Source: Candidatus Poseidoniales archaeon
Lineage (GTDB): Archaea > Thermoplasmatota > Poseidoniia > Poseidoniales > Poseidoniaceae
Length of the DNA: 64,000 nucleotides
Direction of reading: 5' to 3'
NCBI GenBank assembly: GCA_003602415.1
Contig: QQSK01000003.1
Span: 263,469-327,468, forward strand
Shown here: piece after piece, positions 1-9,506 of the stretch
How positions within the stretch are numbered: position 1 is the first letter of the stretch
Layout of the letters: the number at the start of each line of letters is the position of its first letter
Position numbers and translations under genes: made by a program
The notes under the pieces: generated by a model
The model's database searches: none
What the model was told of the DNA's origin: nothing
What the model saw: the letters and a program-made list of their open reading frames with translations, nothing else

Positions 1-3000
1 GAATCAGCAGAGTTGAAGATGCCCTCTTCAAGGGTCCACATCTCAAGATTCTCGGTTCTGTTAAGTGCTAGAGTCCAGTTTCCTGGCATCAGAACTTCAC
101 TGATCATTCCTTCATTATCGGATGGACCAAGGCTGACATTGCCAAGTCCATCAAGACTGACTGCAGTAATTCTGGTCGCAGTGATATTGACTTCTGTCAA
201 TGCTTCTTGCAACTGCATATTGACAACCATCGCTGTCTTCGTCTTCCAAACAATTCCAGTGACCGCACCATCTACAGTGATTACATCACGAAGAATTTCG
301 GTCTCATTGCTGTCTGCTTCATAATCAGCTACTTCAACAAACCATTCTCCGTGAGGGACGTACTCAGCAAAGGTACCATTCTCATCGGTAACCAATGGAT
401 AGAAGTCGTCTCCTGCTTCATTTCTTAGCCATACAGTTGAGTTGTCCATTGGGAATCCACTTTCCATGAGAACTGTACCGCTAACCAGATATTCTGGAGA
501 AATCATGATTTCAACAGGCTCTCCTGAAGGTGCCAAACCAATATCGATGGTCGGCAATCCACTAGAGAATAGTCTGTAATCACTAGCATTTTCATCACGA
601 GGGTCATCCTCTGTCATATCAATAATGTAAGTTCCAATCGATAGTTCGACCATCAATTCCCCTGTTGTTTCATCATACATGTCTTCAGTAACTTCAAGAT
701 TCATACCGAAATCATTCACTGAAGTGATATTGAACATAGGTGAAATCGCAGTACCGTTTTCCCAAACAGCATCATCATTTGTATCTAGGTAAACTCTCAT
801 TGTCAGAGAAACGTTTGCTGGGTCAGCTACCAGAATCACTTGGTCGCTTTGGTTTTCAGTATCGATTGTTACTGGAGCTACATTCATTTCAGAGTTTGAA
901 ACCGACATAGTCCAATTTCCATCACTTAGGTGCATCAAGAATGTTCCTACTGTGTCGATTTCGTCTCTCCACTCTAGTCCATTTTCATCGGTCGCAATAA
1001 CTTCTGCACCCATTGCTCCAGAGATTCCTTCTCCCCATGCGACACCAGAGCCGTTAGTTGGTGAATCTCTCAACCAAACAGTTCCTTGAATCACGTTTGA
1101 ACTCACTAGGAATAGGTCTGCATCAACAATTTCAGATGCATTGTCAACCAGCATTCCTGCAGTTAGAGTGTTACTACTTCCTTGAGCAAAACTCTGTGCA
1201 GTAATATGGAAGACCAAATCCTCAGGCAATCTGAATGAGTATGTACCATTGCTATCAGAAGTTGATTCAAGAACGATCAAACCAGAACGTGCTTCGATTC
1301 CAACATTTGATGCTGCTTCTCGAAGTTCAACAGGAACATCTGCTGGAGTGTTGTTGAATTGAGGGTCTTGTAAGATTTCTTCATCAAAGGCCCAAATGGT
1401 TCCGTTGACCCAAACGCTCACTGAGTAGTTCAAATTCAATTCGACATCATCAGTTGTAACCTCTACTTCGTGCCACAAGACGTAATTTTCGTCGGTTTCA
1501 TCAGAGATGATCCACTGACCCATAGCAACTTCAGCATGAACTACTCCGTTTTCATCCGATACTGCTGTAACTGAATAATCATTCAAATCAGTGCTTTCAG
1601 TATTTCTGAAAGTGATTGTACGGTTGGCCAAATCAAATCCACTATCTGCTGCACCCAAATTGATGGCAACATCTCTCTTTGTTGGAACTGAGATTGCTAG
1701 TGTAACATTTTCAGAATCTAGACCTACAGTGAAGTTCTCTTCGACTTCATACCATCCGTCTTGGTCAATATCAACTCTCCACTGGTAGAATCCAGTTGCT
1801 AAAGGACCATAACTGAATGAACCGTTTTCATCGGTCATTATGGAAACTGGAGCAACATCATCAGCCAGATCATAATCGATTAATTCGATTGTTGCATTTG
1901 GCAATGGAGTTGGGTTTCCATCTGTCATATAATCGGCGTATAGGATGTCTTCAAATATTGAACCTGGCATTGTCATATCCAATCCAGAAGAAGGCTCGAT
2001 TGTTACTTCAACCGGATCTGGTAGTAATATTTCTCTGCCGTTTTCCATTACTGCAATCATGTTGTAAGTTCCTGGCATTAATCCAGTCTTGTAGAATGAA
2101 CCTGGGGCAACCATTGGACCGGAGAATGTTCCTTCACCAATGAACAAACCTGTACCATTTACAGTACCAATTCCTTCGTAGACACCTGTTCCTTCGAATG
2201 TTTCACCATCTAGGAATTTGGTGACTGCGACTTGTCCATCTGCTGTCATTCGTCCATTCGCATTAACAATACCACTGAACAAGTAAGTGTCAACTTCACC
2301 AGTCAAACACGCAATATGTGTGCTTGTTACAGTTTCATTATCCACCGTTTCGTTAAAGGTCGGCAGTGACTCTATGGTCTCTTCTCCAACAGTCTCAACA
2401 TCACATTGAGGTGCATCATAATCAATCCATGATGCAGTAATTGAACCTGCACCATCGAAAGAAGCGTTAGCTGTGTAAGAGCGTCCGTCCATTACAGTAC
2501 GTGTGTAATTACCTGTAAATCCACGAACAATTCCAGTGTTACCTTGAGTATCAAAGGTACCTTCACTAGTGAACATGACTTCACCAGTTCCTGGAATAAC
2601 TCTAGATTCTCCTGGCAAAGTAGTGAATGAACCACTTGTGGTTGTGACTGAATAATTCTCAGTCATACCCCAAATGTTCCTCAGAATGAAATCAATGTCA
2701 TCTAGTGCTTGTCCATCAAATGATTCGTGACCGGTCCAAGTTACTGTTCCAGAAATACCACTTGACTCTACTGTGATGTCGAAATTACCGTCAAAGTCAG
2801 CCTTTCTGTCTGCTTGTTCACCGGTAATGTTCTGGGTTACTTCACCCATCCATGACATGTTTGCTACCTTGCCCAATAGAGCTGTGATGATGTTTGTATC
2901 ACGGTCTTCATTAGTCTCAACAGTCAAATCTCCCAATCCACTTGCGTATTCGCCAGTCTTGAAAGTATCCTTAGCATCCAGATCGTTGAATTCTCCTGCG

Positions 3001-6000
3001 TAAGCAGTTGCTCGAATTCTACCGGCTGGTACTGTGTAAGACCATTCGCCGTTTTCATCTGCATCTGTAAATCCAATAGGAATCCAGTATGTATCATCGT
3101 CCAGATCTGTTTCACCTTCACCAGAGAAAGCATCTCTCTCGATTAGAATCCTTACATCTGATAGTGGTTGACCATCGTCGGACATTGCTACAGAACCTCC
3201 AACTTCAATACCAGGATAGTACTTCATTATCTTGACAAGAGTGTTTGCTTGACCTAATGTATCATCAGGATTCTCAGCATTGTACCAGTTAGCGATAACA
3301 AAGTGATTCATCATTGCACCAGGCAATGGAACCGCATTGGTCATCATAGTATTTGGAGTACCGGATTGACCAAAGTGCTGACCTGGTTGTTCGGTAGTAG
3401 CGAATCCTAGTGATGATGCGCCATAACCAACATAGGTTCTTGCAAGCATTGTTTCAAAGAACGCAGGGGTGTGGTCAACTCTGATGTCTACCAGACTCAG
3501 AGGGTCGAAGTTTGCACCAGATTGTTGGTTTAGTACATCCTTACGCATTTCAGTATCGAATTCTTCTCGAGTCATTTCATCATTGAATTGACCTCTCTTT
3601 GTCATGTAGACTTCATCCATGAATGTGGAGAAATCTTGTCCTGACAAAATTGTAGGTGCTGCGAAGATTCCTGTTGGGTTACCGCCACTGTACTCTGAAC
3701 TGTACATTCCTGCACGAGGGTACAATCTGTTGTCGATACCAAAGTATCTGATTTCGTGGTCACGGGTAATCATTTCACCAGGTGCGCCTTCATAGTTTTG
3801 AACTTCATAGACATCATTGTCCATCAAATCAACATACAATGAGTGTAAGGCTTCACTATCAAGGGATGAGGTCAACATCTGAGTTACCAATGCGATTCCT
3901 GCATTCTTTCGGTGAATTCCAGTACTTACCGAATCATATTCCTCGATTAGGTCAGATGTGTACCAGTAATCTCCAACAATGTAGTGAGTCGTATTTGTCT
4001 CAGTATCTGATGCTGCTCTGATGTTATTGTTGAAAATTGGAGTTGCATCATTCTCATCAACAAATGCATCGCCAACACATTCGTAATCTGCTGGACATGG
4101 AAGAACTTCACCGTTTTCGTAGACCTTGTAGTAAGTCATTGGATCTGCACCGAAAACACCGTCTTCAATCAGTCTTCCTTGAGCCATTACTACATCACCG
4201 TTAACCTTGGTAACCTTGAACACTCTGTCCACTACACCATCTGAGTCCATACCGGTTTGAATCTTAATGAATTCATCCTTCTGAGCATCACTTAGGTGAT
4301 TTGCCAATGTGTTAGTGAAGTATGAGGTATGGATTCTATCACCAGTTCTTGCATCATTGTACGCCAAATCTGCTTCTGACAATCTCCAAATAAACATTGA
4401 AACAAGGTCATCTTGGTTTCTAGCAAGAAGCATGTTACCAGTAGCAGGAATACCAGACTGGAAGTTATCGGATACTGATGGATGTTCTCCAGTTTCTAAC
4501 GCTTGGAAACCATAATCCCACCATGATACGAAAGCAGGCCTATCTGAATATGCCTGGTCTTGATCTTGGTTTGCCAACCAATCGTAAGCAAGGTTCCAGC
4601 CTCGGTCATTGAAACCAGAGCCAAATGCACCCATGTAGAATCTTGAGTTTTCATCATAAGTTGAATCGTCGAGTAATGAGAAACCAAAGTCATTCCAACG
4701 TAGAATGTCTGGAGCAATGTTGTAAATTGTTTCATCCATCTCGGATTCGTGTCTAGAAGAGGATGGCATAGCAGCATCCAATCCATATGTAGCATGTTGA
4801 CCAATCAGCATGATTAGAACCATACCTATTGCACTGAATTGTGGGTTTCTCCATACTGCTTTACGAGCATTGGAGATTCTTTCTCCAGGAGTCCTAATAC
4901 CCATTCTTCTCCAAGAACGAGCCATGTTTCCAGCACCGCTTGCTCTCCAAAGGGTAACAATTCCCCATGCTCCCATTACAGCCATTGCAGGTGCTGCGTT
5001 GAACAGGAATCTGCCAGCAGACCATGCCATGTATGCAGCTACAATAACCCACATACCTAGAATCAATTTTGTCTGGCTCTTCTTGACAACTCCATCCCAC
5101 AGTGCAATGATACCCATTACGATTGCAAGAACGAAGACAATCGGTCCGTATGATGCGAACAGTTGACCTCGACTTGGAGCACTTGCTTCAGCAATTGTTC
5201 CGAAAATCTTGTTCTTGGTGAAATATCCTGAACCGGTGGTTAGAATATCCCAAGCATTGGACATATCTGCAAGTTGCAGAAGGTATAGTATTCCTCCAAA
5301 GATTACTCCACCTGAAACCAATGAACCTAGAACAAGCAGCCAAGGTTTGTCACGGAATCCAGTTGTAATCCAAGCGATTGCAACGGTGAACAATGTGATG
5401 AACAATAGAGGAGTCAATCCTGTCGAGTTCAAAACTAGATCCAATTGTGGATGTGCATAGAATGGAAGAACCATGATGAATATGGTCCCTAACATCATGA
5501 TGTTAAGTGCGGACAAAATAGTGCTGTCCTTTCTTCTGAACATATTCATTGCCACTTGAACAAAGTATGCAAGGAAGATAATTGCTGGGCCATAGACGAA
5601 ACCTTTCCATCCAAGAGCAACGATTCCAAAACATACACCTGCTGCGATAGCATTAGCAGAAGCCTTTCTTCGTTCCCTTAACACCTGAGACATTGCACTG
5701 ATAATTCCTGATGGGTAAGCATTGGTGTAGCGAGATAGTCTTTCATCTCCACCTGCCTTAACCGCTCTAAGATAATACATGAAAGCCGCTGTTAAGAATA
5801 GCAAAGCAAACGAATCGTGGTCAGCCATTGCCCATGTTGACTTCTGAACGTGTGTTGGCATGAATGCGATTAACCAAGCAGCGATTACACCTGCGCCCTT
5901 ACCGAAGTTATCCTTAGCAATACCTGCCATTGGGAATATGATTAGAGCACCAAAGATTGCAGGTAGAGCTAGCATTGCATACCACACTGAATCTCCTGAA

Positions 6001-7379
6001 GAAATTCCAATGTTGGTCAGTAGCATTGCACCCATAGCCATAGACCATGAGAACAATGGAGGACGAGGATTGATTCCTCCAACAGGATAATTCCTGTCAG
6101 CATCCCAAATCAAATGTGCATTTTCAGCGATTACATAATCGACAACACGCTTCATGTACCACGGGTCAGAACCACCTGTCAAATCCCAAGATTCTAATCC
6201 TGAGGAATTCATTGATGGAACGAAATACCACTGGATTCTGATTGCAATTGCAACCATGAATGCGGTGAAAGTCATGATTCCTGCCCAGTGGTTAGACCAG
6301 AATACACGAGCCTGGCTTGGTTCGTGTTGTTCTCTGTTCATCCAGCCGCCATACTCTTCGTGTGTTGCGAACCAGTAGATGATTACCCCAATGAAGAAAG
6401 TAATACCAAACCAAATCCAAACAGCCCATGTTCCTTCTAGACTGGTGCTTGACCAGTGCCCAGATTCATACAATGAAGAGACGACATACAATGCCCACAT
6501 TGAACCAGTGAAAATAGCACGGGTAAACCAGCGTTCTGCACACATCCAAGCGCACATCAATGCAACAACACCAGTAAGTGCTGCTGGCCAAAATCCAATG
6601 TATCCATGGTATCCATCTTCGGTCCAAATACCCAAGATGTCCATGTCTCCTAGTGTACTGAAGTAATACAGTACTGCAATGTGAGTTGCTGCCCAAACCG
6701 CTAGAGCGATCTGCAAAGGAAGGGTCTTACGATTCCAATTACCATCGTGAGGTTTGATGTAACCAAACCATCCTTTATCGGTAGCAGGAGTAAGTACTCC
6801 ACGGACTAGCACTGCGGTTAGCAATCCAAGGATTACGAAAATCGCAAGAGTGTTGAAGAAGACAAAACCAATTGCTTCTTGCCATGCAGCTAGTCGAATG
6901 TATTCTTGGCCATCCAAGGTGTACAACTCTGTTTGAGTATCTGCGAAGTTTAGAGCAGAAACCATTGATGCCCAAATTCCAACAACTGTGAAAATTAGTA
7001 CAGTGTTCCATTCATGGCGTCCTTTTGAGTCAAGTATATGACCTCCGAACATTACGATGAAGAACAATAATCCGATGAAATTAGAATCGGTATACATTGC
7101 AACTCCTTCTGCCAGAATCAGTGAAACAATCAGGGTAGCGAGGGAACTTACTGCCGCTGAAACGTTGATGATATCTAATTCTTTAAGCACACGTGGCGCC
7201 ATTCCAAGCACTGCAGCAATAGCTATTGCAGCGAAAGGTGTCATTTCATCCATTTCGAGAACTAGACCAAAGTCTAGCCCATAGTCAGCCAAGAGAGCCA
7301 TCAAAATTGCGAGTGGGGCAATAAGCCACCCAAGCATTGCATTTGGCGCTCCGTTTCCGGTGTCGTTTTGTGTCGACAT
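1..7379 (-). CDS. aglB: AglB/STT3-family oligosaccharyltransferase with a very long C-terminal beta-rich/carboxypeptidase-regulatory-like extension (3' end beyond the window edge)
   Basis: Reverse-strand frame starting at ATG 7379-7377 (MSTQNDTGNGAPNAMLGWLIAPLAILMALL...). Hand translation stays open to base 1. It has multi-TM N-terminal segments, SDPWYMKR and WAMADHDSF (STT3 acidic-motif-like) and FVSWWDYGFQ, with the diagnostic WWDYG at 4509-4523. The tail contains repeated 'G.V.....P...V.I......G...DENG.....' modules. Absent from the ORF track because its stop lies off the left edge. Confidence 0.9.
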   Translation of the reverse strand, partial: MSTQNDTGNGAPNAMLGWLIAPLAILMALLADYGLDFGLVLEMDEMTPFAAIAIAAVLGMAPRVLKELDIINVSAAVSSLATLIVSLILAEGVAMYTDSNFIGLLFFIVMFGGHILDSKGRHEWNTVLIFTVVGIWASMVSALNFADTQTELYTLDGQEYIRLAAWQEAIGFVFFNTLAIFVILGLLTAVLVRGVLTPATDKGWFGYIKPHDGNWNRKTLPLQIALAVWAATHIAVLYYFSTLGDMDILGIWTEDGYHGYIGFWPAALTGVVALMCAWMCAERWFTRAIFTGSMWALYVVSSLYESGHWSSTSLEGTWAVWIWFGITFFIGVIIYWFATHEEYGGWMNREQHEPSQARVFWSNHWAGIMTFTAFMVAIAIRIQWYFVPSMNSSGLESWDLTGGSDPWYMKRVVDYVIAENAHLIWDADRNYPVGGINPRPPLFSWSMAMGAMLLTNIGISSGDSVWYAMLALPAIFGALIIFPMAGIAKDNFGKGAGVIAAWLIAFMPTHVQKSTWAMADHDSFALLFLTAAFMYYLRAVKAGGDERLSRYTNAYPSGIISAMSQVLRERRKASANAIAAGVCFGIVALGWKGFVYGPAIIFLAYFVQVAMNMFRRKDSTILSALNIMMLGTIFIMVLPFYAHPQLDLVLNSTGLTPLLFITLFTVAIAWITTGFRDKPWLLVLGSLVSGGVIFGGILYLLQLADMSNAWDILTTGSGYFTKNKIFGTIAEASAPSRGQLFASYGPIVFVLAIVMGIIALWDGVVKKSQTKLILGMWVIVAAYMAWSAGRFLFNAAPAMAVMGAWGIVTLWRASGAGNMARSWRRMGIRTPGERISNARKAVWRNPQFSAIGMVLIMLIGQHATYGLDAAMPSSSRHESEMDETIYNIAPDILRWNDFGFSLLDDSTYDENSRFYMGAFGSGFNDRGWNLAYDWLANQDQDQAYSDRPAFVSWWDYGFQALETGEHPSVSDNFQSGIPATGNMLLARNQDDLVSMFIWRLSEADLAYNDARTGDRIHTSYFTNTLANHLSDAQKDEFIKIQTGMDSDGVVDRVFKVTKVNGDVVMAQGRLIEDGVFGADPMTYYKVYENGEVLPCPADYECVGDAFVDENDATPIFNNNIRAASDTETNTTHYIVGDYWYTSDLIEEYDSVSTGIHRKNAGIALVTQMLTSSLDSEALHSLYVDLMDNDVYEVQNYEGAPGEMITRDHEIRYFGIDNRLYPRAGMYSSEYSGGNPTGIFAAPTILSGQDFSTFMDEVYMTKRGQFNDEMTREEFDTEMRKDVLNQQSGANFDPLSLVDIRVDHTPAFFETMLARTYVGYGASSLGFATTEQPGQHFGQSGTPNTMMTNAVPLPGAMMNHFVIANWYNAENPDDTLGQANTLVKIMKYYPGIEVGGSVAMSDDGQPLSDVRILIERDAFSGEGETDLDDDTYWIPIGFTDADENGEWSYTVPAGRIRATAYAGEFNDLDAKDTFKTGEYASGLGDLTVETNEDRDTNIITALLGKVANMSWMGEVTQNITGEQADRKADFDGNFDITVESSGISGTVTWTGHESFDGQALDDIDFILRNIWGMTENYSVTTTSGSFTTLPGESRVIPGTGEVMFTSEGTFDTQGNTGIVRGFTGNYTRTVMDGRSYTANASFDGAGSITASWIDYDAPQCDVETVGEETIESLPTFNETVDNETVTSTHIACLTGEVDTYLFSGIVNANGRMTADGQVAVTKFLDGETFEGTGVYEGIGTVNGTGLFIGEGTFSGPMVAPGSFYKTGLMPGTYNMIAVMENGREILLPDPVEVTIEPSSGLDMTMPGSIFEDILYADYMTDGNPTPLPNATIELIDYDLADDVAPVSIMTDENGSFSYGPLATGFYQWRVDIDQDGWYEVEENFTVGLDSENVTLAISVPTKRDVAINLGAADSGFDLANRTITFRNTESTDLNDYSVTAVSDENGVVHAEVAMGQWIISDETDENYVLWHEVEVTTDDVELNLNYSVSVWVNGTIWAFDEEILQDPQFNNTPADVPVELREAASNVGIEARSGLIVLESTSDSNGTYSFRLPEDLVFHITAQSFAQGSSNTLTAGMLVDNASEIVDADLFLVSSNVIQGTVWLRDSPTNGSGVAWGEGISGAMGAEVIATDENGLEWRDEIDTVGTFLMHLSDGNWTMSVSNSEMNVAPVTIDTENQSDQVILVADPANVSLTMRVYLDTNDDAVWENGTAISPMFNITSVNDFGMNLEVTEDMYDETTGELMVELSIGTYIIDMTEDDPRDENASDYRLFSSGLPTIDIGLAPSGEPVEIMISPEYLVSGTVLMESGFPMDNSTVWLRNEAGDDFYPLVTDENGTFAEYVPHGEWFVEVADYEADSNETEILRDVITVDGAVTGIVWKTKTAMVVNMQLQEALTEVNITATRITAVSLDGLGNVSLGPSDNEGMISEVLMPGNWTLALNRTENLEMWTLEEGIFNSAD

Positions 7380-7533
7380 TGTTTTTCCCTCTAGTATTCT
7401 AGGTGCAGCCTAAAGGCTGTAGCATTGCGGCCACCAATGACCCCTTTTTATCAGTTGCCTAAAGGCATTATTTTCATATTACAAGAAGTAGTGTAGAAAC
7501 CGCTATACTGAGAGGCTGCATTGGAAACGATGG

Positions 7534-8847
7534 TCATAGTGCACGATGCCCAATATCACGACGGTAGTGTGAGCCGGATAACTCAATTTGCTCAATAAAT
7601 GCGTAAGCCTTGCTTGCTGCTTGGTCCAAAGTGTCCGCAATTGCTGTGCAGGAAAGTACTCTTCCTCCATTGGAAACTAACCGTCCATTTTCGCTCTTTG
7701 TGCCTGCATGATTTACCCAACAATCCGAGGTTGATTCGGGAATCCCTGAAATTGTTCTTCCCTTCTCTACTGAACCAGGATAATTCTCAGCAGCAAGTAC
7801 TACTGTTAGAGCATGCTTGTCATGGAACTTTACATCAAGTTGTGATAAATTGTCAGTTGATGCTGCAAATAACATCTCGCCTAAATCCGATGCGATTAAT
7901 GGAATTGTGATTTGACATTCTGGATCTCCAAACCTAACATTAAATTCTACTACATATGGGTCATTATTTTCATCTATCATCAATCCAACATACAGTACAC
8001 CACGATAGGGCACTCTTCTAGAGGAAAGTGCCTCATGCATAGGTTTGACTATTTTTTCGATGGTTTTCTGTTTTACACTCTCAGTGTATACTGGAGCAGG
8101 CGCATATGCCCCCATTCCTCCAGTATTCCTGCCTTTATCTCCCTCAAATTCTCTTTTGTGGTCTTGACTTGCAGGCATACAAACAAAGCCGCTGCCATCC
8201 ATAATCACCAGCATACTAGCTTCCTCACCAGGTAAAAAATCTTCCAGTAAAACTCTGCCATCAGACAGGATAGATTCTTCGATAAATTGCTTTGCTTCTG
8301 TTCTATCTTCGGTAACTACTACGCCTTTTCCACCTGCAAGAACATCTCGTTTTACTACCCATGGATTTCCCGCAAAATCGTTCAATGCTTCATCGATATT
8401 GCTGTCTTTGTCCAAAACATGGAAGTCAGCAGTAGGAACGTCATTCTCTCGCATAACTTGCTTAGCATGTAATTTGCTTCCTTCCAATCTGGCCAATGCT
8501 GCTACTGGTCCAAAGCATGGAATATCCATATTGGACAACTTATCTGAAAGACCATCACACAATGGAGCTTCTGGACCTGCAACCACAAAATCTACATCCA
8601 ATTGAAATGCCAAGTGAATAATATCTGAAACTTCAGTGAATGGGTGATTGGTCGCTATTTCTGCAGTTCCTGCATTGCCTGGAGCACAGTGTATTTCACT
8701 TACTGAATCACTTCTGGCAAGTCCCAAGCACAAAGCATGTTCACGACCTCCGCCGCCTACGACTAACACCGACATTCCTGCCATGTTGCCTCGATTGATT
8801 AGCGGCTCATAAGCCCATCGTGTGGTGAAATTCTCCATTGGGTTCAA
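7534..8847 (-). CDS. purD: Phosphoribosylamine--glycine ligase (GARS)
   Basis: MSVLVVGGGGREHALCLGLARS N-terminus, ATP-grasp motifs (VVKRDVLAGGKGVVV, FEGDKGRNTGGMGAYAP). The true start is probably the internal MAGMSVLVVGG at about 8784. Confidence 0.95.
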   Translation of the reverse strand: MNPMENFTTRWAYEPLINRGNMAGMSVLVVGGGGREHALCLGLARSDSVSEIHCAPGNAGTAEIATNHPFTEVSDIIHLAFQLDVDFVVAGPEAPLCDGLSDKLSNMDIPCFGPVAALARLEGSKLHAKQVMRENDVPTADFHVLDKDSNIDEALNDFAGNPWVVKRDVLAGGKGVVVTEDRTEAKQFIEESILSDGRVLLEDFLPGEEASMLVIMDGSGFVCMPASQDHKREFEGDKGRNTGGMGAYAPAPVYTESVKQKTIEKIVKPMHEALSSRRVPYRGVLYVGLMIDENNDPYVVEFNVRFGDPECQITIPLIASDLGEMLFAASTDNLSQLDVKFHDKHALTVVLAAENYPGSVEKGRTISGIPESTSDCWVNHAGTKSENGRLVSNGGRVLSCTAIADTLDQAASKAYAFIEQIELSGSHYRRDIGHRAL

Positions 8848-8872
8848 AGGCTGAATTGCTCAGCACAGTATA

Positions 8873-9481
8873 ATGTCAGAGTTCAACACATTAGAGATGA
8901 TGTTATTCACATTGTGGATTTATCTCCCTGGTTTCCTAGTGAATACCTTCGCCATGATGTGGGGTAAATGGCTTCCAAAAACGGGATACGGGCCGTGGCC
9001 AATCGATGGAGGAAGAATCCACAAAGATGGGAACAGGTTACTTGGAGATGGGAAAACTTGGAATGGATTAATTGGAGGTTCACTAACCAGTGGTTTGCTA
9101 TGTTGGTTGATGACAATGGTTCCTGAAAATTGGATATTCATTTCCCCAGTTGAGGCTGCGACAGGATGGGCTGCAAGTGCTTTCTTAGTTGGAACATTCC
9201 TTGGTTTCACAAGTTTGGTAGGTGATTCAACAGGCTCATACTTCAAGCGCCGAAAGGGCATGAAAAGAGAAGGGGATGTGTCAAGTAAAGCACCACTACT
9301 AGACACACTGCCATTTGCAATTTCCGTATTCTTGTTTGGACAAATCTTCCTAACCAATTCCGGTCATGGAGATAGAGATTTACTAGTTCCAATGTTGTTA
9401 TTGGTAGTAATTACACCAATACTTCACCGATCATTCAATCTAATCGGTTACAAGATTGGATGGAAAGATGTACCATATTGA
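8873..9481 (+). CDS. carS: CDP-archaeol synthase (CDP-2,3-bis-O-geranylgeranylglycerol synthase)
   Basis: Multi-TM protein with the CarS signature WLPKTGYGPWPIDGGRIHKDGNRLLGDGKTWNGLIGG. Confidence 0.9.
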   Translation: MSEFNTLEMMLFTLWIYLPGFLVNTFAMMWGKWLPKTGYGPWPIDGGRIHKDGNRLLGDGKTWNGLIGGSLTSGLLCWLMTMVPENWIFISPVEAATGWAASAFLVGTFLGFTSLVGDSTGSYFKRRKGMKREGDVSSKAPLLDTLPFAISVFLFGQIFLTNSGHGDRDLLVPMLLLVVITPILHRSFNLIGYKIGWKDVPY

Positions 9482-9506
9482 TGACTAAAGTTGGGGCACA
9501 TTTCAT

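Noticed and set aside
13-7284. Many short plus- and minus-strand ORFs (e.g. 4810..5166, 4309..4515, 7057..7284)
   Set aside because: All overlap the long minus-strand aglB frame, lack recognisable motifs and have antisense-type composition.
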